Positions 35,565 through 44,730 are shown, counted from the first letter of the stretch. The stretch is DNA of 64,000 nucleotides from Clostridia bacterium (GCA_017421045.1 JAFQMC010000004.1:31067-95066); one strand, 5' to 3'. Made by a program: numbers and translations. The notes: generated from the sequence alone by a model not told the origin.

Positions 35565-36643
35565 GCCAACCCCTCTAAATACTCCCAGTAGAAGTGATAA
35601 TCGCCATACTGCACCAGAGTGCGGTAAATAAACAGCGCAAAACATACCACAATACATGCCACAAAGGCTATATTTCTGACCGTTTTTGTTCTCTGCCTTG
35701 TGATTCCGTTTGAAAGCACAATAATGATTGTAGGAGTGAAGTAAAAACTTATTCGCTCCATGATAATGGACGTATATCTCAGAAAGTATATGCACATTCC
35801 CACTATAAGCATAGCAACTTCAAATCCGTTTTTATCAAGATAGGTGCTGTCCCATGTCCATATAAAGTAGGTAAGTATCAGCGCAAAGATGTAGATAAGA
35901 ATCGGGATGAGGCCTCCCAGAACATTACCGCGATATGCAAGGGCGTAATTTTTGTCCAGGATATCGTTGCCAAAGGCAACTATATCATCGACAAAAAGGA
36001 AAAGGAAAAGTGTTAAAATTCCCGTATATATAACAACCTTCTTGGTTATCCTGAACTTGCGTATCAGGAACGCTGACAGGAAAATCCACGCGGTGGTATG
36101 CATAGATGCCGCTAAAGCAATTAACGCCAGCGCCGCCAGATCCCACATGGTCTTGTGCTTCTTCAAAAATTCAAAGGCAATGAAACACAGGCAGATTGCA
36201 ATAGTCTGTCTGAAGCCTGTGAGAAAAAACTGCCACGGACCCAGACAAATGTAAACGATAACTGCCAGGAACACACTGTCTGCATTGCGGTAAATATACC
36301 AGAACATCACAAAGGTACAGAATGCCGCCTCGAAATAAAGAATAAAGTAGTTCCAGGGAGCCAGCCACGCCAGAATCTCGTTGAGAATAATATAGCCCGC
36401 CTCAAATCTGTAATGGTCTATCATCTCGCCGGTGCTCTGATACAAGGCATTTCCGTAACACCTGAAATAGCTCATCATATCATTGCTTCCGGACATATGA
36501 GGACTACGGCTACCCATAACAAACACAAGTATGCAGAAGCTGACCCCTAAAAATATTAGATTTTTCTTTTTTTCGCCGATAGCATCAGGAATCAGAAATC
36601 TGACCAGGATGATGCTTATCAGCATAAAAAGCCAAACCCACAT
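35561..36643 (-). CDS. EpsG-family polysaccharide polymerase (second Wzy-like)
   Basis: 360 residues with about ten hydrophobic helices. GSRSPHMSGSNDMMSYFRCY and TGFRQTIAICLCFIAFEFLKK followed by ASMHTTAWIFLSAFL are the EpsG pattern (arginine-rich loop, R-Q motif, and H-T-A segment). AGGAG RBS. With the fused initiating transferase and the flippase it makes the minus-strand locus a second complete assembly line. Confidence 0.85.
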   Translation of the reverse strand: MWVWLFMLISIILVRFLIPDAIGEKKKNLIFLGVSFCILVFVMGSRSPHMSGSNDMMSYFRCYGNALYQSTGEMIDHYRFEAGYIILNEILAWLAPWNYFILYFEAAFCTFVMFWYIYRNADSVFLAVIVYICLGPWQFFLTGFRQTIAICLCFIAFEFLKKHKTMWDLAALALIALAASMHTTAWIFLSAFLIRKFRITKKVVIYTGILTLFLFLFVDDIVAFGNDILDKNYALAYRGNVLGGLIPILIYIFALILTYFIWTWDSTYLDKNGFEVAMLIVGMCIYFLRYTSIIMERISFYFTPTIIIVLSNGITRQRTKTVRNIAFVACIVVCFALFIYRTLVQYGDYHFYWEYLEGLA

Positions 36644-36665
36644 ATATATCTCCTACAAAAAATAA

Positions 36666-37853
36666 TTACTTCGAAATCTCTCTGTAAATCTCAATATACT
36701 TCTGAAATCTCTGCTTTATGCCGAACTGCAAACCTCTTTCACGGCAAGCATCCCTGCTGACTTCGCCTTGGCGGACACGTCTGATGCTTTCATAAAGAGA
36801 CTCGGTGTTGCCCTTCTCGGCAACAATTCCGCATTTGTCGGTGACGGCTTCGGTGCATCCGCCTGTGTTAAAGGTCACAACCGGAACTCCGCAGGACAAC
36901 GCCTCCACATTTATCATAGAAAAGGTATCCTGCAAGGTGGGGTTCACAAACACATCCGCCGCAGAATAGATTTCTGCCAATTCCCTTACGCTGTCCGTCC
37001 TCTTGAGTGCCGTGATATTTGAGGGCAGGTCTTCTGAATTTTCCAAGGAAAGCAGTAGAATATGCTCGTCCTCTGCAAGGAGCTTCGAAAGCTCCAGGAA
37101 AAACTGTCCGCCCTTTGTGCTGTTCAGATTGCTGACGATGCCCAGAATCAGGAATTTGCCTGATAGTCCCAACCTCTCCTTTACATCTGACTCAACAGGT
37201 CTGAATACATCTGTATCGATTCCGTTATTGATAACTGTAACGGGATATTTGCCGAGGAAGGACTGCTCTGCAAGGTCTTTGAGCCACTTTGAGGGGGTGA
37301 CGATATGCATTTTTTCCACGGATATAAAGAGCTGTTTCTTCTGAGCAAAGTTCTTCTTTGACCTGTCAAAGAACCATGAGTCGGGGTAGCCTCTTCTCTG
37401 GGGGCAATTTCCGCAACCCTGTCTCCACCTGTCACAGCCTATATAGTCAAAATGCGGACAGTGGCCTGTAAACGCCCAGCAGTCGTGGAGTGTCCAGACC
37501 ACGGGGATTTTGTTCTCCTCTATATATCGGAACAGCATCTTGATATTGATGTAGTGTCCGTGGATGTTGTGCAGGTGAATAATATCGGGAGAAACCCTGT
37601 CCATAAATTTTATGAGCTTCTTTGTTGCAAGCTTGTTATAGAATCCGTGTCTGCCGAAAAGTCTGGTCAGCAGAATATTGAACCGCTGATACAGCCTGCC
37701 GCTCATAACGTGAATATCGGGAGAATCAAAACTGCCTTCGCCTGAAGCGATGTAGGGCTTTATGCCGTTTTCGGTCTGCAGTGTTGCCAGATCATAGGCA
37801 ATACGTCCCGTGCTCCTGATTCCGTAGACGGAGTTTATCTGTAGTACCTTCAA
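36666..37853 (-). CDS. glycosyltransferase family 4
   Basis: About 395 residues from TTG at 37853, which has AAAGGAG 7 bases upstream and gives LKVLQINSVYGIRSTGRIAYDL, a typical GT4 start; a longer frame adds a charged stretch without RBS. HLHNIHGHYINIKMLFRYI, WTLHDCWAFTGHCPHFDYIGC (with several Cys common in this sub-family), VINNGIDTDVF, NPTLQDTFSMINVEALSCGVPVVTFNTGG (E-X7-E) are seen. It is a WcaC/wbdH-like transferase. Confidence 0.9.
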   Translation of the reverse strand: MKVLQINSVYGIRSTGRIAYDLATLQTENGIKPYIASGEGSFDSPDIHVMSGRLYQRFNILLTRLFGRHGFYNKLATKKLIKFMDRVSPDIIHLHNIHGHYINIKMLFRYIEENKIPVVWTLHDCWAFTGHCPHFDYIGCDRWRQGCGNCPQRRGYPDSWFFDRSKKNFAQKKQLFISVEKMHIVTPSKWLKDLAEQSFLGKYPVTVINNGIDTDVFRPVESDVKERLGLSGKFLILGIVSNLNSTKGGQFFLELSKLLAEDEHILLLSLENSEDLPSNITALKRTDSVRELAEIYSAADVFVNPTLQDTFSMINVEALSCGVPVVTFNTGGCTEAVTDKCGIVAEKGNTESLYESIRRVRQGEVSRDACRERGLQFGIKQRFQKYIEIYREISK

Positions 37854-37878
37854 GCCGATTCTCCTTTCATTCTTACTC

Positions 37879-39186
37879 TCAGCCCTTGGCTGTTTCAATC
37901 ATTATCCTTTTGAAATCGCCGAGGACTTTTTCTCTGTCGTGATTGCGACGTCCGCAGTCAAAAGCTTTTTTTCCATACTCAGAAATACGCTCGGGATTTT
38001 CGCACAGCTCTCTGAGTTTGTTTTCGATATCCTCGTAGTCCGTCACGACCACCGCCGAATCCTCGCGAATCAGATAATCAATGGGCGCGATGTCCTCGCT
38101 TCCGATTGCAAAAATACACTTACCGCTCTTGAAATAGTCCGTAAGCTTGGTGGAAAAAGAAAGCCGTGCGGCGTTTTTGTATTTCTTATGAAGAGACTCT
38201 GCAAAAAGCGTAATATCCGATTCTCTCTGGAGTGCCTCGATTTTATCTGCAGTCACACATCCGCAGAAACGATTGCCTCCCCTGCTGAGAAGTGAGAGCA
38301 CCTCCTCCGCGGGAATGTCTCCCGAATAAACCTCAAAGCGGATTTTCTCACCCTGAGAATTTATGGAAGCCACCGCCTTTGCAACCTCGGCAACGGTCTT
38401 GTCTCTGCCGATACCGAGCTTTCCTGTGTAAATCATACGCACAGGCTCGTGAGGAACAAGCTCCTCAAAACTAATCTGTGAGTAGTCCATACTCCGCGTC
38501 AGAAGCAGGCTGTCGGTTGCAAAGATTCTGTCGTACTCCTCTTTTTGCTTTGGTGCAATGACAAAGAGCTTGTCGCAGTGCCTCATTATCTTCTTCACGC
38601 CTTTTCTCAGCCAGAATCGGTGAAGATAGGAAAGAGGATTCTTTGCCGCCGCTTTATATGAATAGTTATCGTCAGACAGATAGCACACCACGGGCTTGCG
38701 TGTACGCTTGATGATGTGAAGCTGAAGCCGTGCCATATAGACCACGGGATACACCGGCACAAAGAGTATATCCGGGTCGAAATCGTCCACAAAGCGGTCA
38801 AGCTCTGCGGTCTTCCATTTTCCGAAAAGCCACACAAACTCTCTCAGAAGAGCCATAAGACTGCTGTGCCTTCTGTTATCTGAGCTGTATCGCTGAGCCT
38901 GCTTGTTAAGCTCCTGCTTTTCGGTGTCGCTAAGTTCACCGAAGGAATTTTCTACCTGGCAGGAAGTGCAGGTGCTTCTCCTGAACACGCTCTTCATAAC
39001 CGCATTCTCGTTAATGCGAAAGAACCTGTTGCACACAGAGGTTGCAGGCATGCCTGCTTTGGTATAAATCTGGGCAACCTGCTCTTTGTCCCAGCAGGAG
39101 AATATTTCGGGCAGGGTACGGACGGCGCCCGTGTCCTGCCAAACATTTATTGAGGGTATCAGCACCCTGGGGAGTTTGTGTTCCAT
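37879..39186 (-). CDS. GT-B-fold glycosyltransferase, divergent
   Basis: About 435 residues from ATG 39186, preceded by GGAG. The N-terminal part has a small cysteine cluster, RSTCTSCQ, near residues 70-77. The C-terminal half shows RMIYTGKLGIGRDKTVAEVAKAV and LSFSTKLTDYFKSGKCIFAIGSEDIAPIDYLI, which is the usual donor-site region of GT4-like enzymes, but the EX7E motif is not clear. It lies between a GT4 and a GT2 gene in a tight operon. A sugar-transfer role is likely; donor and linkage are not known. Confidence 0.75.
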   Translation of the reverse strand: MEHKLPRVLIPSINVWQDTGAVRTLPEIFSCWDKEQVAQIYTKAGMPATSVCNRFFRINENAVMKSVFRRSTCTSCQVENSFGELSDTEKQELNKQAQRYSSDNRRHSSLMALLREFVWLFGKWKTAELDRFVDDFDPDILFVPVYPVVYMARLQLHIIKRTRKPVVCYLSDDNYSYKAAAKNPLSYLHRFWLRKGVKKIMRHCDKLFVIAPKQKEEYDRIFATDSLLLTRSMDYSQISFEELVPHEPVRMIYTGKLGIGRDKTVAEVAKAVASINSQGEKIRFEVYSGDIPAEEVLSLLSRGGNRFCGCVTADKIEALQRESDITLFAESLHKKYKNAARLSFSTKLTDYFKSGKCIFAIGSEDIAPIDYLIREDSAVVVTDYEDIENKLRELCENPERISEYGKKAFDCGRRNHDREKVLGDFKRIMIETAKG

Positions 39187-39208
39187 ACTGTCTCCGATAA
39201 AAGTAATG

Positions 39209-40195
39209 TCAGTTTTTGATTTTATCAAGGGTATTAATAGCAAAAACCGTCAGCGTAAATCCGAAGATACGGTAAATCTTACGCACGGTCTGAGGTCGGG
39301 AGCTGACGGCGTAATCCAAAAGGGGCGCCAGAGCCTTGAGCCTCTTTTTCATATCCTTCTTCCTCTTGTCCTTGATTCTGCCGTAGTTTATGAGCAGATT
39401 TGCGTAATACTTTGCAAGTGTGCCGAGAAGTCCTCTGCGAAGATTCTCGTCGATTCCCGTCTGAGGGGATTCATACCGCAGTTTGTACTTCTCAACAGTT
39501 ATGAGAAAACCCTCTGCGTTTTTGTAGGAGCCCTGACTTGTCACCGAGCCTTCACGCTGTCTGTATGCAAGAAACTCCCTGTCAACGCAGGAGAGCACTT
39601 TGGTATTCTCAATTACCCGATAGCTCCAGTCGATGTCCTCACAGCGGAGACTCTCATCAAACTCGATGCCGTTATTCAGAAGCAACGTCCTTCTCACGGC
39701 TTTTGTCCAAGCGGAGCCGTAGTATGCGTCCTCCCGTGCAAGCAGAGGCAGAAGCTCTGAGGGGTCGGTCTCACCCTTCACCGATGCAAAGGAATATCCG
39801 CATTTCTGAATCTGAGGAGTACGGCTTTCAAAGTACTTATGATAGCGATACATAACCACGTCAGCTTCTGTTTTTTCTATTTCCTTTCGCACTGTTTCAA
39901 GGAAATCATCATAGAGCACAAAGTCGTCGCTGTCTATGAAGATAACATACTCGCCCTCGCTATGTCTGAGACCGAAGTTACGCGCTGTGGACTGACCGCC
40001 GTTTTCTTTTGAGAGGAGCTTCACTCTTTTGTCCTTGAGGGAAAGCTTCCTCACCACATCTGCAGTTTTGTCCTTGGAGCCGTCATCCACGGCAACTATC
40101 TCAAAATCCCCCATACTCTGTGTGAGCAGGCTGTCGATGCACTTGCCTACATACTGCTCCACGTTGTACATGGGAATAATTATGCTGAAAAACAT
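39209..40195 (-). CDS. glycosyltransferase family 2
   Basis: 328 residues. FSIIIPMYNVEQYVGKCIDSLLTQS, AVDDGSKDKTADVVRKL, ENGGQSTARNFGLRHSEGEYVIFIDSDDFV (DSDD metal site) and LRCEDIDWSYRV are all GT2 hallmarks. GAGGTAA RBS. It stands directly after the fused initiating protein and may add the sugar that follows. The basic C-terminal segment may bind the membrane. Confidence 0.9.
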   Translation of the reverse strand: MFFSIIIPMYNVEQYVGKCIDSLLTQSMGDFEIVAVDDGSKDKTADVVRKLSLKDKRVKLLSKENGGQSTARNFGLRHSEGEYVIFIDSDDFVLYDDFLETVRKEIEKTEADVVMYRYHKYFESRTPQIQKCGYSFASVKGETDPSELLPLLAREDAYYGSAWTKAVRRTLLLNNGIEFDESLRCEDIDWSYRVIENTKVLSCVDREFLAYRQREGSVTSQGSYKNAEGFLITVEKYKLRYESPQTGIDENLRRGLLGTLAKYYANLLINYGRIKDKRKKDMKKRLKALAPLLDYAVSSRPQTVRKIYRIFGFTLTVFAINTLDKIKN

Positions 40196-40200
40196 CTGGT

Positions 40201-42828
40201 TTACCTCGCTGTTTTCATCTGAACAATAGTCTTTACCGCAGAGCAGACACGCTGTCGGTTCTCCTCAAACTGCTCGTCGCTCCAGTTTGACACCTCGTTC
40301 TCCCTGCGTCTCAGAAGCATCAGCTCGCCTCTGAAATCGTCGATGGGTCGGCTCTGGTCCACCTCGTTGCGGAAGGTTCGGGAGAGGATTGCGCAGGTGG
40401 AGCCAAGTCGCTTGTGTTCACCCACAACATCGTCACTCTTGAGAAGTCCCTCACCTATCTTGGCAATACCGCCGAAGCCGTAGGGCACCCCTCTGCGCCT
40501 GAATTTCTCGCACAGCCTCTCCACCGTGCCGTCGGCAAGAAGCTCAAACATAAACTTCATATTATAGCTCAGGTGCAAATCGTTGAGTCCTATGTACACC
40601 TCGTCGATTCCCTCAAGCTCCAGTATCTCGTCCACATTTTCTACAGACTCTGCCGTCTCAAAAAGCAGCACGGTCCGCACTCTTCCGCCTACAAGATCCA
40701 GGAAAGTCCTGACCTCCCGGGCTGTCTTGAAGTAAGGAAGCATAATGATGTCGGCACCATCGTCGATCATTCTGTCTATTTCTTTTCCGAGGGCAGGATG
40801 CACGGGATTACAGCGCACCAGAAGCTCCGCCTTGTTTACAACCGCACGGAGCTTTGCCACATCCTCAATGCTTGAGTGAGATACCACCGTATCTAAATGT
40901 CCCTGTCTTTCCTCCTTGCCCAGTATCTCAAGGTCAAGGAAGATTCTGTCGGCGCCTGCGTTCTCCGCCTGCACCGCCGCCTCGGGATTTGAGGTCAGAT
41001 ACATAAACTTGATATGCTGATTCTCAATGCCGAGAAGTCTGCAGTAGTATGTATAAATATTCTGAAGCATAACAGGCCGTGCAAAGAACCGCTCAACTCG
41101 ACGTCTGCCGTTCACCGAGTATTTCTCACGGCGAGGAGTATCCTCCATCAGCGCTTTCATCTCGTCAAGCAGAGCCTTGTCGCTGTGAGACTCAACGAGA
41201 ATTCCCGTTTCGCCGTCAAGGATTACTTCACTGGGACCCGGCACGTTCGTGGTGATAATGGGAAGTGCCATCGCCATTGCCTCCTGCAGCACCATGGAGA
41301 AGCCTTCTCTGTATGTTGGGTGCACCAGTATATCCGTTGCCGCCATATATTCAGGAACCTTTTGGGGTGCGACGCCTCCTGTGAATATTACATTCTCGCA
41401 TCCCCTTGCCCATTCCAGAAGCTCTCTGTCGGGCGGGTTTGTGTCGTCATCCATACCGACTAACAGAAGACGGGTTTTGGGATACTCGCAGATAAGCGCT
41501 CTGTACGCACTGAGCAGTTCCCCTACACCCTTGTCGGCATTGAGTCTGCCTATGTAGCTGAATACAAACACGTCGTCAGCGATTGCGTACTCACGGCGGA
41601 TTATTTCTCTCTGCTTTTGTTTTTTGCCTATGTCATAGACGCCGAAATCAACGCCGATAGTTCCGCCCTTGCCGATAACAGATATCTTCTCTTTTTTGCA
41701 GAGCTTCTCCTCAATGGCAAAAGCCATATTCTTGGGGCTTGTGGAACAGATGTGAGTTGCACCCTTACAGGTGAACTTCTCTATTCTCTTGAACACAAAA
41801 CGCTTGATTCCCTTGAAGCCTACGTAACGGATGCCCCACTGACCGTACACACGGATGGGAATTTTCCTGAAGCCCCTTGCAAGTGTACAGCACAGCGCCG
41901 CATTGGGAGTTGAATACTGAATTATGTCAAAGTTTTCCTCTTTGAATATCTGCTTCATTTCCTTTACGGTGGCAAGGATACATTTTATGTCAGTTCCTCT
42001 CTTTATGGACAAGGGTCTGCACTTCGCAAACTCTGAATGTCTTTCTATGAACGCAGAGTCCATCTCTCCGCACATAACAGTAACATCAAAACCTTTTTCC
42101 GAGAAATTCTTTGCAGAGTCGGAGACAAACCACTGAAATGCCTTCGAAATAGTTGTGACCATGCAAATTTTCACAGGTGTCTCGCGCTTGTTGCCTGTGC
42201 CGCCTTCCTTAACACCCTTTGCCGAAACAACTGAAGTAAAAGTATTAAACAGACATTTCATGTCAAATCCGAAGCTCATATTCTCCACATACTCACCGTC
42301 AAAGCGTGCCTTTACAGGCAGTGCCAGCTCGTCACGACCATTAACCTGTGCCCAGCCCGAGAGACCCGGACGGACGCTGTTTGCGTTCCATTTGTCACGG
42401 AGTGCAACTAAGTCATCCTGATTCCAGAGTGCAGGTCTCGGACCGATAAAGGACATCTGACCCACAAAGATGTTAAGAAGCTGAGGCAACTCGTCAAGAC
42501 TCAACTTACGAAGCACCTTGCCAACAGGGGTGAGGAAACGAGTCGGATCCTCCAAAAGATGAGTAGGCACATCTCTTGCCACATCCTTGTACATGGTTCG
42601 GAACTTGATTATGTAAAAGAAGCTCTTGTCTTTTCCCACTCGCTTCTGCATAAAGAAGGGTGATCCCTTGCTGGTAAGCAGAATAATCAGTGCAATAATT
42701 CCCATAAAAGGCCACAGCAAAAGAATCAGCAAAGCTGAGAAGACAATATCAAGTCCTCTTTTTACTGCAGGATAAATCCTCTTGTTTTTCTGTTTTTTCG
42801 GTGAGACGTTCTGAGTTGTGTTTGTCAT
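40201..42828 (-). CDS. triple fusion: initiating sugar transferase + GT4 glycosyltransferase + HpcH/HpaI-aldolase-like domain
   Basis: 875 residues in one open frame. Residues 17-205 form a phosphoglycosyl transferase (membrane helix about 27-53, QKRVGKDKSFF, IKFRTMY, SLDELPQLLNIFVGQMSFIGPRP, VRPGLSGWAQVNGR). Residues 217-602 form a GT4 (YIGRLNADKGVGELLSAY, and EX7E in YREGFSMVLQEAMAMALP). Residues 607 to about 830 look like the PEP/pyruvate-binding barrel of HpcH/HpaI aldolases and citrate-lyase beta: Arg672 in LLVRCNP, Glu724 in LLFETAESV, Asp750 in YIGLNDLHL. The first two domains would load the first and second sugar. The third might condense or cleave a pyruvate-type unit, or be a binding domain. 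An ATG with a GAGGA RBS, behind a clear promoter (42928-42956), heads the minus-strand locus. Confidence 0.88.
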   Translation of the reverse strand: MTNTTQNVSPKKQKNKRIYPAVKRGLDIVFSALLILLLWPFMGIIALIILLTSKGSPFFMQKRVGKDKSFFYIIKFRTMYKDVARDVPTHLLEDPTRFLTPVGKVLRKLSLDELPQLLNIFVGQMSFIGPRPALWNQDDLVALRDKWNANSVRPGLSGWAQVNGRDELALPVKARFDGEYVENMSFGFDMKCLFNTFTSVVSAKGVKEGGTGNKRETPVKICMVTTISKAFQWFVSDSAKNFSEKGFDVTVMCGEMDSAFIERHSEFAKCRPLSIKRGTDIKCILATVKEMKQIFKEENFDIIQYSTPNAALCCTLARGFRKIPIRVYGQWGIRYVGFKGIKRFVFKRIEKFTCKGATHICSTSPKNMAFAIEEKLCKKEKISVIGKGGTIGVDFGVYDIGKKQKQREIIRREYAIADDVFVFSYIGRLNADKGVGELLSAYRALICEYPKTRLLLVGMDDDTNPPDRELLEWARGCENVIFTGGVAPQKVPEYMAATDILVHPTYREGFSMVLQEAMAMALPIITTNVPGPSEVILDGETGILVESHSDKALLDEMKALMEDTPRREKYSVNGRRRVERFFARPVMLQNIYTYYCRLLGIENQHIKFMYLTSNPEAAVQAENAGADRIFLDLEILGKEERQGHLDTVVSHSSIEDVAKLRAVVNKAELLVRCNPVHPALGKEIDRMIDDGADIIMLPYFKTAREVRTFLDLVGGRVRTVLLFETAESVENVDEILELEGIDEVYIGLNDLHLSYNMKFMFELLADGTVERLCEKFRRRGVPYGFGGIAKIGEGLLKSDDVVGEHKRLGSTCAILSRTFRNEVDQSRPIDDFRGELMLLRRRENEVSNWSDEQFEENRQRVCSAVKTIVQMKTAR

Positions 42829-42927
42829 ATTTCGGTCCTCGGTATTTTTCTAAGTAGTGTTCTCATAAAAACACATATATTAACTTATTATATAAATACA
42901 TATAAAAGGTTATTAAACCCCTATGAT

Positions 42928-42956
42928 ATATTAACACAAATCATTCCCTGTGTAAA
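42928..42956 (-). promoter_or_regulatory. sigma-A promoter of the minus-strand polysaccharide locus
   Basis: On the minus strand: TTTACA (42956-42951), 17 bases, TAATAT (42933-42928). The leader to the ATG at 42828 would be about 93 bases. The rest of the 298-base gap 42829-43126 is AT-rich and holds the spoIIID promoter at its right end. Confidence 0.6.
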
Positions 42957-43069
42957 CAAATATTTCATCCCAAAAAGCCTTATTTCGGAAGATTTCACAC
43001 CTCTTTCACAAACGCAGATATAAACTTCACAAATCAGCAGTTCCCCTGCTTTCTTTTGCTCTTGTGCCG

Positions 43070-43098
43070 TTATATTTCCTACCCGTGAATCATATAGA
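43070..43098 (+). promoter_or_regulatory. candidate sigma-E promoter of spoIIID
   Basis: TTATATT (43070-43076), a 14-base spacer, then CATATAGA (43091-43098). This agrees, with one mismatch in each half, with the mother-cell sigma-E consensus KMATATT-N14-CATACANT. In Bacillus subtilis spoIIID is transcribed by sigma-E, so the match is biologically sensible. Confidence 0.5.
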
Positions 43099-43126
43099 TA
43101 AACGATTACTATTTGGAGGGTTTCTT

Positions 43127-43414
43127 ATGAAAGAAATCGTTGAGGAAAGAGCAGCACGCTTAGGGGAATATATAGTAGAACAGAACGCAACCGTCCGTGC
43201 CGCGGCAGGCAAATTCGGAGTAAGCAAAAGCACCGTTCACAAGGATGTGAGCGAACGGCTCAAAACCTTCAATCCCGCATTATATCTGGAGGTTAAGGAG
43301 GTGCTGGAACATAACAAAGCTCAGCGCCATCTGCGCGGAGGCGAGGCAACGAAGAACAAATATCTGAAGCTTTCAAGCGCAAAAGAACTCCATGCCAAAA
43401 AAAACTTTACATAA
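43127..43414 (+). CDS. spoIIID: stage III sporulation transcriptional regulator SpoIIID
   Basis: 95 residues from the ATG at 43127 (TTGGAGGG RBS). The helix-turn-helix region VRAAAGKFGVSKSTVHKDVSERL and the strongly conserved tail HNKAQRHLRGGEATKNKYL identify SpoIIID, a small DNA-binding protein of the mother cell that switches on or off many sigma-E genes and prepares sigma-K. The length is close to that of the Bacillus protein. It is direct evidence that this organism belongs to an endospore-forming lineage. It stands alone between the minus-strand glycan locus and an aminotransferase gene. Confidence 0.95.
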   Translation: MKEIVEERAARLGEYIVEQNATVRAAAGKFGVSKSTVHKDVSERLKTFNPALYLEVKEVLEHNKAQRHLRGGEATKNKYLKLSSAKELHAKKNFT

Positions 43415-43434
43415 ATTAACAAATGTAGTATAAT
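43406..43434 (+). promoter_or_regulatory. sigma-A promoter overlapping the 3' end of spoIIID
   Basis: TTTACA (43406-43411), 17 bases, TATAAT (43429-43434), an almost perfect housekeeping promoter whose -35 covers the last codons of spoIIID. It would drive the aminotransferase gene at 43491 independently of sporulation. Confidence 0.75.
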
Positions 43435-43490
43435 CATATAATGAATTGGGATGTCCAAATTTCTTTTTGGGGAATCAGGAGATAACAAGT

Positions 43491-44696
43491 ATGAAAAATA
43501 TACCTTTTTCACCGCCGGATATCACTCAGGCAGAAATCGACTCTGTTGTATCTGTTCTTGAGTCCGGCTGGATAACCACAGGTCCTAAAACCAAGCTTTT
43601 TGAGCAGAAGATTGCTGAATTCTGCAACACCGAGAGAGCCGTATGTCTCTCCTCTCAGACTGCTTGCGCGGAGATGACCCTGCGTATTCTCGGCATCGGC
43701 CCCGGAGACGAGGTCATTGTGCCTGCATACACCTACACCGCTACAGCATCCATCATCTGTCACATAGGTGCCACACCTGTCATCATCGACTGCAAAAAAG
43801 GCAGTTTTGAGATGGACTATGACAAGATGGAAGAAGCTATCAACGAACGCACCAAGGCTGTGGTGCCTGTTGACCTTGCAGGTGTTATGTGCGACTACGA
43901 CCGCATTTATGAAGCTGTAGAGAGAAAGCGCCACCTCTTCCGTCCGTCAAACGATATCCAGCGCACCTACGGCAGAGTTATCGTTATGTGCGACGGAGCA
44001 CACGCACTGGGTGCTGAGCGCAATGGCAAAATGTGCGGTGAGGCAGCAGACTTTACAAACTTCAGCTTCCACGCTGTTAAGAACCTGACCACAGGCGAGG
44101 GCGGAGCTGTCACCTGGAGAAATATGGAAGGACTGGACAATGACCAGCTTTATCGCCAGTATATGCTCTTCTCACTTCATGGTCAGACCAAGGACACATA
44201 CACAAAAAACAAGGGTACTTCCTGGGAATATGATGTTGTGAAAACCCAGTACAAATGCAATATGCCTGATATTCTGGCTGCAATGGGTCTTGCTCAGCTG
44301 GAGCGATATGAGAAAACTCTCAGCCGACGCCACGAGCTGATTGAGCGTTACAACAAGGCTTTTGCCGACCTGCCTGTTTCGGTTCTGAATCACGCAGACG
44401 ACAGCCACCGCAGCAGCGGTCACCTTTACTTTGTCCGCTTTGACGGCAAGGACGAGAAGTACAGAAACACCTTCTTTAAGCGTATGGCTCAGAACGGTGT
44501 CATCTGCAACGTTCACTTCAAGCCTCTGCCCTTGCTCACTGCATACAAGGAACTGGGCTTTGACATCAAGGACTACCCCAATGCCTACGATATGTACAAA
44601 AACGAGCTGACACTTCCTCTCAACACCACTTTATCCGACGAGGATGCTCAGTACATCATCGACACATTCCGCAGATGTATAGCACAGCCCTACTGA
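43491..44696 (+). CDS. DegT/DnrJ/EryC1-family sugar aminotransferase (ArnB/PseC-like), stand-alone
   Basis: 401 residues from the ATG at 43491 behind AGGAGA. PLP Lys197 lies in NFSFHAVKNLTTGEGGAVT, and the cofactor aspartate is in VIVMCDGAHALG. The opening IPFSPPDITQAEIDSVVSVLESGWITTGPKTKLFEQ is that of UDP-4-keto-sugar aminotransferases (ArnB, PglE, PseC). It has its own promoter inside spoIIID and its own terminator, so it is a single-gene unit. It could aminate the keto sugar made by the 4,6-dehydratase at 795, giving a bacillosamine-type sugar for priming (inference). Confidence 0.9.
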   Translation: MKNIPFSPPDITQAEIDSVVSVLESGWITTGPKTKLFEQKIAEFCNTERAVCLSSQTACAEMTLRILGIGPGDEVIVPAYTYTATASIICHIGATPVIIDCKKGSFEMDYDKMEEAINERTKAVVPVDLAGVMCDYDRIYEAVERKRHLFRPSNDIQRTYGRVIVMCDGAHALGAERNGKMCGEAADFTNFSFHAVKNLTTGEGGAVTWRNMEGLDNDQLYRQYMLFSLHGQTKDTYTKNKGTSWEYDVVKTQYKCNMPDILAAMGLAQLERYEKTLSRRHELIERYNKAFADLPVSVLNHADDSHRSSGHLYFVRFDGKDEKYRNTFFKRMAQNGVICNVHFKPLPLLTAYKELGFDIKDYPNAYDMYKNELTLPLNTTLSDEDAQYIIDTFRRCIAQPY

Positions 44697-44730
44697 TTTT
44701 TTCAGAGGAATAAACATTCAGATACAGCTT

